From Deltaproteobacteria bacterium (GTDB lineage: Bacteria > Desulfobacterota > Binatia > UBA12015): a stretch of 44,500 nt of DNA. Shown here one piece after another: positions 22,403 to 31,540 of the stretch (within the stretch, counting starts at the first letter, position 1; the number at the start of each line of letters is the position of its first letter). The stretch is from positions 1 to 44,500 of the forward strand of contig JAJCZO010000310.1 in NCBI GenBank assembly GCA_029262355.1, written 5' to 3'. The translations under genes were made by a program, and so were the position numbers. The notes under the pieces were generated by a model, which saw nothing but the letters and a program-made list of their open reading frames with translations, had not been told where the DNA came from and ran no database searches.

Positions 22403-24664
22403 GTGTTCTCGAGCATCGCCGCCACACGTATTCAGGGGCTGTGCTCGCGATCGAAGGCGTGGATGCTCCTTTGCGCCGCGGCCGTTCTGATCTCCGCCTG
22501 CGGCGGGGGCAATCCGGCGCCGAGTTCTGGCGAACCCCGCCCCGGCGAGACACCCTCTCCTTTCCCTTCTCCCATCCCCTCAGCTGCGCCGTCGCCGGGC
22601 TCCGCCTCGTGCCTCGCGCCTGCCGAGGCGGCCCAAGGCGGAGAACTCGAACTCGAGCCGTGGATCGAAGGGGCGTTCGAGCGCCCGGTCGCGATGGTCC
22701 AGCCACCGGGAGAAGACTCGGTGTGGTACGTCGTTGAACAACGCGGCACGATCCGGCGCGTCGAGCAGCAGGAACGCGGGACGACGATGAGCCTCGCATT
22801 GGATTGGCGCGGTGTGGTGGTCGACCCCGTCGTGACGGACAGCGCGGAGACGGGTCTTCTCGGGCTCGCCTTTCACCCGAGGTTCCCCGAAGACAACCGG
22901 GCGTTCGTCTACGCAACCCTGGCCGCGACCGCGCCGGGAGAGTGTCCGACCGTCGTCGTTGCGGAGTTGCTGCATCGGTCTGGAAAGTTCGAGCCGGTTG
23001 CGAACGCGACGCTGCTCTCGGTCGAACGCATCTGCCGATTTCTCCCCGAAGGGAGGTTCGAGGCCGGCCACAACGCCGGCACCATGCACTTCGACCCCAC
23101 CGATGGATGGCTCGTGGTCGGGATCGGGGACCTGTCGCAGCGCGAGCGATCCCAGGACCCCGATACGGTCGAGGGGACGCTTCTGCGATTGGACGTCGAT
23201 GCGCCCCGGAGCGGAGAGGAGCCGCTCCCCGGCGTACACGTCCCCGCGGAGGTCGTCGCTTACGGATTCCGCAATCCGTGGAAATGGAGCTTCGACAGAG
23301 CCACGGGTGAAATCTGGTTGGGAGACGTCGGTTGGTCGAGCCGTGAGGAGATCGACCGGGTCGAGCGTGGCGGGAACTACGGCTGGCCGGTTTGGGAGGG
23401 AGAGCTCTGTAACACGGCGAAGGCCTCGTGCGCGGACGCCGACCACATGGCGCCGACCCATACCTACCACCACGGCACGGGCTGTTCAGTCACGGGCGGC
23501 TACGTCTACCGGGGCGACCGGCTACCAGAGCTCGAGGGCGTATACGTCTTCGCGGATTGGTGCGCCGGGCTCGTCTGGGGGCTCTTCCCCACGAACGACG
23601 GCTTCGAAGCCGGACTGCTCGCGGACTACGCCGGGCCGATCTCCTCCTTCGCCGAAGGCAACGACGGTGAGTTGTACGTCCTCGACTTCTGGGGCGGCAG
23701 CGTTCTCCGCCTCTCGGCGTTCCAGCGCGCGGATCGACCGGGATTCCCTTCGCGCCTCTCCGAAACCGGCTGCGTCGAACCGGACGACACCGCGGCAGCG
23801 GCCGAAGGCCTCGTTGCTTACGAGATCAACGTTCCCTTCTGGTCCGACGGAGCCACCAAGCGACGCTGGATGTCGGTGCCCCGTGGCGAAGCGATCCAGG
23901 TCGCGGACGACGGGAGGTTCGTCTTTCCGCCAGGAACCGTACTGATGAAGGAGTTCGCGCGGGGCGGACGTGTCGTGGAGACCCGACTGCTCATGAACCA
24001 CGCCGCCTCCGGCTGGACCGGATACTCGTACGCCTGGGACGGAGAGGACGCGCTTCTGGTGTCGCCGTTCGGGGAGACTCGGTCGGTCACCGACGGTCGA
24101 GATTGGGTATTTCCCGCGCGCGAAGAATGCTCGCGCTGTCACACCGAGCGCGCCGGATGGCCTCTCGGACTCGAAGTCGGCCAGCTCGACCGTCTCGTCG
24201 ACGACGGCCGCGGCGGCGCAGAGAACCAACTCGACATCCTCGTCTCGACGGGGCTCCTCGACGCCGCGTCGCTCTCTCGATCGACGGCGCCCCGCCTTGC
24301 CCCCGCGAGCGAAGAGCCAAGGACCGACGAGGAAGTCCACGCCGCGGCACGCGCCTACCTGCACGTGAACTGTGCCCCATGCCATCGCCCCGGTTCGCGA
24401 ACGTACTTTCCGGAGATGGACCTCCGTGCCTCCATTGCTCTCGAGGACGCAGCCGTGTGTCACGCCGATCCCACGCGCATCTCACCTGCGGAGGACCTGA
24501 GCCTCATCGTGCCGGGGGACCCGGAGCGATCGCTCCTGCTGACTCGACTGCAACACGAAGGAGATCTCCGAATGCCGCCACTGGGGAGTCTCGAAATCGA
24601 CCGCGCCGGAGCAAGGCTGGTCACCGAGTGGATTCTCTCTCTCGACGATCGCTGCCTCCAGTAA
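22403..24664 (+). CDS. Lipoprotein: PQQ-type sugar dehydrogenase fused to SO2930-like diheme cytochrome, 753 aa
   Basis: A lipobox (AAVLISAC) anchors the protein, followed by a Pro/Ser linker. Residues about 75-440 form a soluble-glucose-dehydrogenase-type propeller: FERPVAMVQPPG, GLLGLAFHPRF, RFEAGHNAGTMHFDP, AYGFRNPWKWSFD, GGNYGWPVWEG. The C-terminal half matches the SO2930/HNE_0200 type: LSETGCVEP, YEINVPFWSDGATKRRW, and two heme c sites, C576-x2-C579-H and C657-x2-C660-H. Electrons from sugar or alcohol oxidation would pass directly to the hemes. The usual arrangement has these as separate proteins. The start is GTG 22403; ATG 22463 is an alternative just before the hydrophobic segment. 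Confidence 0.8.
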   Translation: MFSSIAATRIQGLCSRSKAWMLLCAAAVLISACGGGNPAPSSGEPRPGETPSPFPSPIPSAAPSPGSASCLAPAEAAQGGELELEPWIEGAFERPVAMVQPPGEDSVWYVVEQRGTIRRVEQQERGTTMSLALDWRGVVVDPVVTDSAETGLLGLAFHPRFPEDNRAFVYATLAATAPGECPTVVVAELLHRSGKFEPVANATLLSVERICRFLPEGRFEAGHNAGTMHFDPTDGWLVVGIGDLSQRERSQDPDTVEGTLLRLDVDAPRSGEEPLPGVHVPAEVVAYGFRNPWKWSFDRATGEIWLGDVGWSSREEIDRVERGGNYGWPVWEGELCNTAKASCADADHMAPTHTYHHGTGCSVTGGYVYRGDRLPELEGVYVFADWCAGLVWGLFPTNDGFEAGLLADYAGPISSFAEGNDGELYVLDFWGGSVLRLSAFQRADRPGFPSRLSETGCVEPDDTAAAAEGLVAYEINVPFWSDGATKRRWMSVPRGEAIQVADDGRFVFPPGTVLMKEFARGGRVVETRLLMNHAASGWTGYSYAWDGEDALLVSPFGETRSVTDGRDWVFPAREECSRCHTERAGWPLGLEVGQLDRLVDDGRGGAENQLDILVSTGLLDAASLSRSTAPRLAPASEEPRTDEEVHAAARAYLHVNCAPCHRPGSRTYFPEMDLRASIALEDAAVCHADPTRISPAEDLSLIVPGDPERSLLLTRLQHEGDLRMPPLGSLEIDRAGARLVTEWILSLDDRCLQ

Positions 24665-24712
24665 CCGCACGGACCGCGCGGCGGAGCGTTCGCAACGCAC
24701 GACCGACGAGGC

Positions 24713-25660
24713 TCACCCGGACGCGCCGCGAGAGCGGGCGAGATAGCGTGCGGCGCGCCGGAGACCGCGTTCGAGCCGACCCTCCGGTGCGACCTCGGTG
24801 CGCTCTTCGAGTGTCTTCTGCGCATAGTCGATGGCTCGCCCATAGAGGTACTCGAGCTTGCGGTCGCGGCGCGTCAGGAGGCACTCGAGCTCGTTCACGT
24901 CTTCACCGGACAGTTGGTGGCCCACGCGAATGTGCTCGGGCAGGGGGCGGTCCGTGTAGATCGTGATGTCATGCGGAATCATCTGCAAAGGCGGACGCGC
25001 TTGGGTGTAGAGGTACATCGCGAACGAGCGGCGGCTCATGCTTCGCTTGTCCTCGGGTAGGTTCAAACGCCGGAAGCCGTGCCACGACCGATCGCTGGTT
25101 TCGAACATCACGCAGCGATTCATCACGGGCGAAACCGTCTTGACTTCGTTCTCGGCCGGCGGAAGCCACGGGTTCGTGTGCAGCTCGAGGCCGCCGCCCC
25201 AGTTCTCGTCCCATTCCTCGTTCAGGTAGAGGAGGAGATTGAGGCGCCGGTGCAGATTGGTCTTGGGATGCAAATTGAAGTCGATATGCGGATCGAGCTC
25301 CATGCCGTGCAAGTTCTCGTGCGTACCACCTCCGAAATAGTGGGGATCGAATAAGAGGTCGTGGACGCCCGAGATGTCGGACATCAATTCCAAGAACTCT
25401 CGGGAGCGCAGACCGGCGTCCAGCTCCTCGAAAGCCGGCCCCATCGAAGCGACGTCCTCATGGGACGCCTTGCCGAGCTCGCCCCACTCGTTGCGAAACT
25501 TCTCTTCGTCGTATCGAGGGAAGTCCTCGGCCAGTCGTTCGCACAAGTCCTGGCGCAAGAAGCCGTCGATCACCACGTGCGGGAACGGCTTCGCCGAACG
25601 AAACTCGTCATGCAGCGTGGGGGAACGGCCACGTACAGCTTCGGCTACGATGCTCGACAT
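24713..25660 (-). CDS. 2-oxoglutarate/Fe(II)-dependent oxygenase, 315 aa
   Basis: A prolyl-4-hydroxylase-type double-stranded beta-helix with the iron triad H125-x-D127 (LDPHIDFNLHP) and a distal His194 (DRSWHGFRR). NLLLYLNEEWDENWGGGLEL is the conserved strand pair before the distal His. The N-terminus FPHVVIDGFLRQDLCERLAE is typical of the family. Members hydroxylate proteins, sugars or small molecules. The start at ATG 25660 avoids overlap with the gene upstream on the same strand (stop 25698); GTG 25711 is possible. A C-terminal basic helix of about 60 residues is extra. Substrate unknown. Confidence 0.8.
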   Translation of the reverse strand: MSSIVAEAVRGRSPTLHDEFRSAKPFPHVVIDGFLRQDLCERLAEDFPRYDEEKFRNEWGELGKASHEDVASMGPAFEELDAGLRSREFLELMSDISGVHDLLFDPHYFGGGTHENLHGMELDPHIDFNLHPKTNLHRRLNLLLYLNEEWDENWGGGLELHTNPWLPPAENEVKTVSPVMNRCVMFETSDRSWHGFRRLNLPEDKRSMSRRSFAMYLYTQARPPLQMIPHDITIYTDRPLPEHIRVGHQLSGEDVNELECLLTRRDRKLEYLYGRAIDYAQKTLEERTEVAPEGRLERGLRRAARYLARSRGASG

Positions 25661-25697
25661 GAGTTCGAAGCAACGGCTACCACGGACATTCGGAGTG

Positions 25698-27617
25698 TCA
25701 AGGCGCCGCACGCGACGATGCTCGGTCGCCTGTCGCCGCGGGCTCGTTCACTCGGTGCGTGCCGTCCACCGCCACGTCGAGTTCCTCGGACTCCGCCCCC
25801 GAAGGCCATTTCACCACGAGTCGATCGACGTCGTCGCAATCGCCCAACCCGAAGAACAGGGGAACGAGCGACTGCGAGAGATCGCTTCGCCCGCCGTCGT
25901 GATGGCGAACCTGCTTACGCCCGCACGCGTCGAGCTCGACCCAGGCCCCGAGGCCGAGCCGATTCGAGGCGACACCCACGAGGTCCACCTCGAGCCAATG
26001 GCGACGTTCCGATTTGTTTTTCAGCAGAATGTAGGGACCTCGATTGAACGGGGGTGCGCCCCAACCGTTCGTCAAGAATAGATCCAGGCGGCCATCGCCA
26101 TCGAAATCTGCGTGCTGGATACTCACCGGCCGACCGACCTCGATCAGCGGGGTCGCTCCAGAGGTCTGTGGAACCAGCGCGAAGCCGCCTCGCCCGTCGT
26201 TCAAGAAGAGCTGACTCTGGGCCGGGGTGCCATCGGCCGCCGCATCCACCGCGTACAAATCGAGCCATCCATCGGCGTTCAGGTCGAGCCAGGCGGCGCC
26301 CTGCCCGTTCACGTCCGGCGATAGGCCGCGCGCATCCACCTGCTCGAACGTCCCGTCACCCCGCCCCCGGTACAGTCCGCCGCCCCTGGGAGAGTCGACC
26401 GTGACTCCCACCAGCTTTGGACGAACCCCGCCGCGGATGATGCCCGTCTCGTTCCAATCGCCGAGGCCGAACCAGCGAAGATGCCACGTGTAGATGGGCG
26501 GACACCCGTCGCAGTCACGGCGCGACTCGGGATCTCGCCAAAGCGCATACCCCGGCTCGATCTCCGGGGCCTCCGCTGCGACCGCCGCCGCCCCTCCGCA
26601 TTCAAACTCGTGGCCCGGTGGCCGGGTGCGCGCGCCGCAGCGGATCTGGCCGGGCCTCGGAGGCTCGCCCTTCTGATACAGCTCGGCCCGAACCGAGGTC
26701 CCTGCGTCGCCCTCGGCGTCGAAGTCGAACCCCCGAGGCGACTCGTCCGAGAACGTGGCAAAGGTGATCGTTCCTGCGCCATCCGACCATGCCGTCGCCC
26801 GGTAACCCCAGCCTCGACTCACGTAGAGGTCGAGGACGCCGTCGTTGTCGTAGTCGCCGAAGGCAGCGCCGCCGACGCTCCCCCAAGGGTCCAGACCAGC
26901 TTCGTCGGTGACATCGACGAACCGCGCTCCGCCATCGTTGCGCAACAACCGCGCGCCGTCGGGCCCCTGCATGAAGAACAGGTCCGGCCGACCATCCTGG
27001 TCGTAGTCCGTCCACGTGACTCCCTCGGCCGAATGGCGGTCGACCCCCGTCTCCGCCGAGACGTCCTCGAACGTGCCGTCGCCTCGGTTGCGAAAGAGGC
27101 TGCTCGGCGTGGCATGATTCGCCACCAGAAGGTCGAGCAAGCCGTCCCCATCGTAGTCGAACGAGGCCGCGGCTCGCGAGCGTCCTCGCGCGTCTTCGAC
27201 TCCCGTCGGGGCCTCGACTCGTTCGAAGCGCCCCTGCCCGACGTTCCGGTACAGCGGGTTCTGTTTCTGCCCCTGCCCTCGGAAGGCACCGAGGCTCACG
27301 AAGAGATCTGGGCGCCCGTCATTGTCGACGTCCGTCCAAGCGGTGCCATGCTGATCTCCCATCGGGTCGATACCCGAGGCGGCAATCCGGTCACGGAAGC
27401 TCGACTCCTCGTTCATCAGAAGTGCCGCCGCGTACTCGTGGTTCCCTACGTAGATGTCGGGCCGGCCGTCCCCGTCGACGTCGGCCACCGCGGCGTCGTA
27501 CGTCGGCGTGTTTCGGCTGACTCCGGACAGGGCCGTCTCGTCGACGAACAGCACGGCGAGCGGCTCGGAGCGGGAACACGCGACGAGCAAAGAGAGCAGA
27601 ACCACGAGTCTGGACAT
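25698..27617 (-). CDS. FG-GAP/VCBS-repeat lipoprotein with ASPIC/UnbV domain, 639 aa
   Basis: A short signal with lipobox LLVAC, then at least six FG-GAP/VCBS blades marked by calcium-binding D-x-D-G-D-G repeats (DVDGDGRPDIYV, DVDNDGRPDLFV, DYDGDGLLDLLV, DYDQDGRPDLFF, DYDNDGVLDLYV, DFDGDGRLDLFL). It ends with the ASPIC/UnbV domain (NRLGLGAWVEL, HHDGGRSDLSQS, LVVKWPSG). It is a beta-propeller on the cell surface, probably for binding proteins or polysaccharide. Strong GGGGGAG precedes ATG 27617. Similar proteins are abundant in Planctomycetes, Acidobacteria and deltaproteobacteria. It may share a transcript with the downstream oxygenase. Confidence 0.85.
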   Translation of the reverse strand: MSRLVVLLSLLVACSRSEPLAVLFVDETALSGVSRNTPTYDAAVADVDGDGRPDIYVGNHEYAAALLMNEESSFRDRIAASGIDPMGDQHGTAWTDVDNDGRPDLFVSLGAFRGQGQKQNPLYRNVGQGRFERVEAPTGVEDARGRSRAAASFDYDGDGLLDLLVANHATPSSLFRNRGDGTFEDVSAETGVDRHSAEGVTWTDYDQDGRPDLFFMQGPDGARLLRNDGGARFVDVTDEAGLDPWGSVGGAAFGDYDNDGVLDLYVSRGWGYRATAWSDGAGTITFATFSDESPRGFDFDAEGDAGTSVRAELYQKGEPPRPGQIRCGARTRPPGHEFECGGAAAVAAEAPEIEPGYALWRDPESRRDCDGCPPIYTWHLRWFGLGDWNETGIIRGGVRPKLVGVTVDSPRGGGLYRGRGDGTFEQVDARGLSPDVNGQGAAWLDLNADGWLDLYAVDAAADGTPAQSQLFLNDGRGGFALVPQTSGATPLIEVGRPVSIQHADFDGDGRLDLFLTNGWGAPPFNRGPYILLKNKSERRHWLEVDLVGVASNRLGLGAWVELDACGRKQVRHHDGGRSDLSQSLVPLFFGLGDCDDVDRLVVKWPSGAESEELDVAVDGTHRVNEPAATGDRASSRAAP

Positions 27618-27797
27618 GTCATCTCCCCCGCAGCAGAGGCCCAGGGCCTTTGGTGTTTACGCAGAACGCTGTCGCGCCTCAACTCGCCCGCGCCGAACGC
27701 CGTCGTTGAACCCACTTCCAAGGCGCGTCGCTATCGCCTCCGGCAGCGCAGAGTGCGCATTGCGATCCGCGAGCGCCAACGATAGGCCCTTGCGAAC

Positions 27798-29099
27798 GTG
27801 GCATCGATCTCGCGTATGCTCCTGGCGCTTCTGGCGATCCAACTCTTGGGTTGCCCCCGCACCGAGCCGCGTCCGGACGTCTTCCTCGTCGTGATCGATA
27901 CGCAGCGCGCCGATCACCTCTCGCTCTACGGCTACGAGCACGAGACCTCGCCCCGCCTCACCGCGTTCGCCCGCGACGCAGTCGTATACCGAAACGCCAT
28001 CACCCCCGGAACCTGGACCGTGCCCGCTCACGCAGCCCTCTTCACGGGGATGCTGCCGTCGTGGCACGGAGCAGAGCGCGTCCCCGGACAGAAGCTCCTC
28101 GCACGTGCGATTCGGCCCGACGCGGTCACCCTCGCGGAGCTCCTGCGCAATGCGGGCTACGACACCGCAGCAGTGGTCGGCAACAACGGCTACGTGGCCG
28201 AGCCTTTCGGATTCGCTCGCGGCTTCGACTCGTTCCGGGCTCGAGGTGTGGGCGACGCGATGGACGTTCGTGAGCTTGCCGCGGAGGTCCTCGCCTCGGC
28301 CCGAACGCCGCTCTTTTTGTTCTTGAACATCCTCGACCCGCACGAGCCGTTCACCCCGCCGCCTCCCTTCGACACACGTTTTGGGGAGAAACGGCCCGAG
28401 TACGGCACGGAACTGACCGCGATCATGACCGACGAGCAACCCGCGTCACCCGAAGCCCTGCGCCACTTCCGCAGCCAGTACGACGGCGAAGTCGCCTATA
28501 CCGATCAGGCGCTCGACGAGTTGCTTTCCGATCTCAAGAAGGCAGGCCGCTACGACTCTTCGTTGATCATCGTCACGAGCGACCACGGAGAGCTTCTCGG
28601 CGAGCACGGAGAGTCGGGGCACGGCGGCTATCCCTTCGAGCAGTTGATTCACGTCCCGCTGATCGTCAAGTATCCCGGCAATCGCGAAGCCGGGTCCGTG
28701 GTGACGCGCCGCGTGTCCACCCTCGGCATCTTCGCCACGATCCTCGCAACGGCCGGCGTCTCGCTCCCGCAGGGCGTTCAGGCGCGCCCCCTCGCGGAAC
28801 CCCACGACGTCTGGGTCGAGGACGTCGACTTCCACGGCCGGCGAGTCACCGTCACGTACGACGGGGAGCACAAGCTGATACGCCTCGTGTCCCCAGACGG
28901 AGAGCACGTTCACGTCTACGACCTGGCCGATGAGCCGAGCGAACGGCGCACGACGAAGGAGCGCAGTGCAGCCGACGATCCGCTGCAAGCGCGCGTTCGA
29001 GCCTTCTCCGCTTTGCCCCGCCCCAAGAACCTCGGCGCGCTACCTGTCATCGATGGCGAGCGCGAGCGCCGACTGCGCGCGCTCGGCTACGTCGAGTGA
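27798..29099 (+). CDS. Sulfatase-like hydrolase lipoprotein, 433 aa
   Basis: Alkaline-phosphatase/sulfatase superfamily. DVFLVVIDTQRADHLSLYGY has the first metal Asp, and TSDHGELLGEHG has the later Asp and His. The nucleophile region is TPGTWTVPAHAALFTG, where Thr replaces the Cys or Ser of the formylglycine motif C/S-x-P-x-R. It is therefore more likely a phosphodiesterase or phosphotransferase-type member than a true sulfatase. A lipobox (LLGC) after MLLALLAIQ suggests anchoring in the envelope. The start is GTG 27798, or ATG 27816. It is divergent from the FG-GAP lipoprotein. Substrate unknown. Confidence 0.8.
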   Translation: MASISRMLLALLAIQLLGCPRTEPRPDVFLVVIDTQRADHLSLYGYEHETSPRLTAFARDAVVYRNAITPGTWTVPAHAALFTGMLPSWHGAERVPGQKLLARAIRPDAVTLAELLRNAGYDTAAVVGNNGYVAEPFGFARGFDSFRARGVGDAMDVRELAAEVLASARTPLFLFLNILDPHEPFTPPPPFDTRFGEKRPEYGTELTAIMTDEQPASPEALRHFRSQYDGEVAYTDQALDELLSDLKKAGRYDSSLIIVTSDHGELLGEHGESGHGGYPFEQLIHVPLIVKYPGNREAGSVVTRRVSTLGIFATILATAGVSLPQGVQARPLAEPHDVWVEDVDFHGRRVTVTYDGEHKLIRLVSPDGEHVHVYDLADEPSERRTTKERSAADDPLQARVRAFSALPRPKNLGALPVIDGERERRLRALGYVE

Positions 29100-29237
29100 T
29101 CCAAGCTCGCGTCTCCTGAAGGAGGCTTCCGCCGATCGTTCTGCAGCCGACCGAGGAGAACGTCCCGCCGAGAAACGCCAGACATACGGCCGATCGACGT
29201 CCCGGCCCCAACCCGTTCGTAGGGGCTGCGCCCGGGC

Positions 29238-29663
29238 TCATCGGGCGCTTGGCGGCGCCGAACCCCGGTCCAACGCGGCAATCGCCGATCGGTACTGGCG
29301 CGCTGCCGTGGCCGTTTGCGCACCGTACTCCGCCGGCGATCGCAAGACATCGTCGGCTTTCAGCCGATAACGCTCGATCCAGATCTCGGCCCAGCGGCAC
29401 GAGGCGTCTCCCGGCTCCGCGCACTCCTGAGCCGCTTCGAGAACGCCCGGAGCACGCCGGCGAAAGTCGGCGAAGACCCGAGCCTCGCCCTCTTCCGCGA
29501 TCCGGCGGATCTCGCCCTCGCTGACCGCGATCTCCGCGGCCGTCGGCTCGGTGGCGAAGAGGAGGTCGTAGTAGACCACCGTCGCGATCTTGGCTGCGCC
29601 GAGGATCGCAACAAAGCGCATCAGCAGGACGAGCTCGCGGGGTGCACGGAGGTCGGAGAGCAT
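29238..29663 (-). CDS. Small membrane protein of unknown function, 141 aa
   Basis: One hydrophobic segment near the N-terminus (LVLLMRFVAILGAAKIATVV) is followed by a soluble helical region with two cysteines (ECAEPGDASC). No domain is recognised. ATG 29663 has no clear ribosome site, so the start is tentative. It is convergent with the sulfatase-like gene. Coding is supported by plausible composition and lack of a better frame, not by homology. Confidence 0.45.
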   Translation of the reverse strand: MLSDLRAPRELVLLMRFVAILGAAKIATVVYYDLLFATEPTAAEIAVSEGEIRRIAEEGEARVFADFRRRAPGVLEAAQECAEPGDASCRWAEIWIERYRLKADDVLRSPAEYGAQTATAARQYRSAIAALDRGSAPPSAR

Positions 29664-29710
29664 CAGATCGAGCGCGGATCGACCAGCGACCCGGCGGCCA
29701 TGATCCTACC

Positions 29711-30010
29711 TCAGGACCCGCGACGATTCACGACGTCGCGGAACTCCCATGTGCTGTCGCGGCGCACACGGACCCCGATGCCCCGCATGCGCAGCCGGTC
29801 GAAGCGCGACCGAATCCACGCAAGGCCGTCCTCACTCGTCTTGGCCGGCACCGCGACATCGAGCTCGGCCCCGTGGCCTGCCCACATCGCATCCGAAAAG
29901 AGAGTCTCTACCTCGTACGGTGTGAGCCAGCCCGTGCGCTCGCTGCGCATGGTGGCCGGCCCCCGCTTGTCGAGGCGGGCACGAAAGGGAAAGACCTTCT
30001 GTTCGTTCAA
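29711..30010 (-). CDS. Hypothetical protein, 99 aa
   Basis: A short basic protein (KVFPFRARLDKRGPATMRSE, WLTPYEVETLF) with balanced composition and no membrane segment. The proposed TTG start at 30010 follows GGAGG by eight bases. No family is recognised. It lies 47 bp upstream of the small membrane-protein gene on the same strand and could be co-transcribed with it. Confidence 0.45.
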   Translation of the reverse strand: MNEQKVFPFRARLDKRGPATMRSERTGWLTPYEVETLFSDAMWAGHGAELDVAVPAKTSEDGLAWIRSRFDRLRMRGIGVRVRRDSTWEFRDVVNRRGS

Positions 30011-30213
30011 CGGCGCGTCCTCCGAACGTGTTCGTGGTGGATGTGCGCGACGGTCCGATCCGCCGCGCGCCAGGACGGGCGCGGCGAAGGATTACCCTGA
30101 GTTCATGAATCGAGGAGGTGCGGAAATCCGAGCGGAACGTGCGCGAAGCTCAGGGCCGAATCTAGCAGTCGCGGACCGATGAATCTATGGGTCTGCGGCG
30201 AGAATCCGCAGCC

Positions 30214-30606
30214 TCAGTCCGACGATCCGCCGCCATTGGAGCCCCCGCTCGTCGAGGCCGTCGCGGCCCGAGCCCGGACCGCTTTCCCCTTCCCTGAAGC
30301 CTTCGGGACAGCCTCGGCCTGCGTCTGCTTCTGCTTCTCGCCCCTGTTGGGGGCCCGCTTCTTCTTGCCCGGCTCACCCTGGTCCTGGGCCGCTGCGGCA
30401 AGAAACTCGGACGCGCCACCCACATCGTAGCGGCCCCTCACCTTGGGGATGTAGCGCAGCCTCATCGTGATCTTGTGCTGCTCGTAGTGCTTCACGCAGC
30501 GCCACCCTTTGGACGCCGGCTCGCTGCACACCACGCAGAGTCCCATCGCGCGGTGCTTACGCTGCCATAGAGTCTGGCGACTCACAGGGCCCTTCTTCTT
30601 CGGCAT
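30214..30606 (-). CDS. Small putative zinc-binding protein with low-complexity tail, 130 aa
   Basis: Starts MPKKKGPVSRQTLWQRKHRA. A four-ligand knuckle follows: C-x2-C in GLCVVCSEPA, then C-x2-H in RCVKHYEQHK, like the CxxC...CxxH of HNH-associated or treble-clef fingers. The last 60 residues are Lys/Ala/Gly/Ser-rich and probably disordered. It may bind nucleic acid. An upstream in-frame extension to 30702 is less likely. There is no catalytic HNH motif, so nuclease activity is not claimed. Confidence 0.6.
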   Translation of the reverse strand: MPKKKGPVSRQTLWQRKHRAMGLCVVCSEPASKGWRCVKHYEQHKITMRLRYIPKVRGRYDVGGASEFLAAAAQDQGEPGKKKRAPNRGEKQKQTQAEAVPKASGKGKAVRARAATASTSGGSNGGGSSD

Positions 30607-30763
30607 CGTGATCGGGTCTCCCAGATAGTGGCGTGAGGCCGGCGGTGAACCCAACGGCCGCGCAAGATCGCTCAAGCTGCCAAGGACGGGGCGAGCGTTC
30701 AAGCTCTTTCTCGTACCGTCCCGATTTGACCAGGCCCCGCTGTCGGTCTAGGGGTCGGAGCCT

Positions 30764-31183
30764 ATGTCGTGCATCTTCTGCCGAATCATAGGCGGCGAGA
30801 TCCCGGCCCAGGTCGTCGCACGTGACGAAGTCACCCTCGCCTTCCTCGACGTCTCGCCGCTCGCCGATGGCCACGTCCTCGTGGTTCCCCACAGTCACGT
30901 CGCTCGCCTGGACGATCTCGAGCCCGGCGAGGCGGACGCTCTGTTTCGGACTGTCGTGCGACTTTCCGGTCCCGTGCGCGACGCACTCGGCGCCGATGGC
31001 AGCACGATCGGAGTCAATAACGGAGACGCCACCGGACAAACCGTCCCGCACGTGCACGTCCACATCGTTCCCCGATGGCACGCCGACGGAGCAGGCAGCA
31101 TTCATTCCATCTTTCCACCCGGAGCAAAGCGCGGTGTCGCCGAAGTCGGCGATGCGATTCGCGCCGCGCTCGAAGTAAGGTGA
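30764..31183 (+). CDS. HIT-family nucleotide hydrolase/transferase, 139 aa
   Basis: A histidine-triad protein of the Hint branch. It has the N-terminal CIFCRIIGGEIPA zinc/fold element, VLVVPHSHVARL, and the catalytic triad HVHVH at 96-100 (VPHVHVHIVPR). It hydrolyses nucleoside phosphoramidates such as aminoacyl-AMP. The full usual length is present. It lies upstream of the bufferin cluster, separated by a hairpin, so co-transcription is possible but not required. Confidence 0.92.
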   Translation: MSCIFCRIIGGEIPAQVVARDEVTLAFLDVSPLADGHVLVVPHSHVARLDDLEPGEADALFRTVVRLSGPVRDALGADGSTIGVNNGDATGQTVPHVHVHIVPRWHADGAGSIHSIFPPGAKRGVAEVGDAIRAALEVR

Positions 31184-31211
31184 GCCGGGCGGCTCACCAT
31201 CGGTGCAACCT

Positions 31212-31233
31212 GGCCGGAGGAAGACCTTCGGCC
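31212..31233 (+). terminator. 9-bp hairpin in the bufferin leader (terminator or leader element)
   Basis: GGCCGGAGG pairs with CCTTCGGCC around an AAGA tetraloop, with one G-U pair. It lies 28 bp after the HIT stop and 24 bp before the bufferin start. There is no U-run, so a classical terminator is unlikely; it may set the 5' end stability of the bufferin message. Confidence 0.5.
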
Positions 31234-31257
31234 ACACACGTCAAGGAGGAGAACCAA

Positions 31258-31524
31258 ATGAACAAACCTGCCAAGGGTGTAGTGATCGCTCTTTCCGCCG
31301 CCGCGCTGTTCACCGCCGGCAATGCACTTGCCGGGTCGCATGGCGACGCCGCCGCCGGGGATGACGCGAAGGTCTCGTGCTCGGGTGTAAACGAGTGCGC
31401 TGGCAAGGGTGAGTGCGCGGCGAAGGGCAACGAGTGCGCCGGCAAGAACAAGTGCAAGGGCATGGGCGTTCAGAAGATGACGGCCGAAGACTGTAAGGCC
31501 AAGGGCGGCAAGGTAGAGGGCTAA
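31258..31524 (+). CDS. Cys-rich bufferin-like RiPP precursor (BufA2-like), 88 aa
   Basis: A Sec signal (VVIALSAAALFTAGNALA) is followed by a lysine/glycine-rich peptide with six Cys (41, 47, 53, 60, 66, 79) in quasi-repeats NECAGKG, ECAAKG, NECAGKNKCKGMG, ending AEDCKAKGGKVEG. This resembles the BufA2-type periplasmic bufferin metallophores, in which an MNIO enzyme changes cysteines to thiooxazole-type groups that bind copper. AAGGAGGAG lies six bases before ATG 31258, an unusually strong site fitting high expression. The next genes encode the DUF692 enzyme and its DUF2063 partner. Metal specificity is inferred from the family. Confidence 0.85.
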   Translation: MNKPAKGVVIALSAAALFTAGNALAGSHGDAAAGDDAKVSCSGVNECAGKGECAAKGNECAGKNKCKGMGVQKMTAEDCKAKGGKVEG

Positions 31525-31540
31525 CCCCTCCACCCTGAGG

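Noticed and set aside
27637..27649. Dyad AGGCCC-A-GGGCCT upstream of the FG-GAP gene
   Set aside because: A one-base loop cannot form an RNA hairpin, and short GC dyads are common in this composition; no support for an operator.
26481..27785. 434-codon open frame on the plus strand
   Set aside because: Antisense to the FG-GAP lipoprotein; repeats in it mirror the DxDGDG repeats of the real gene.
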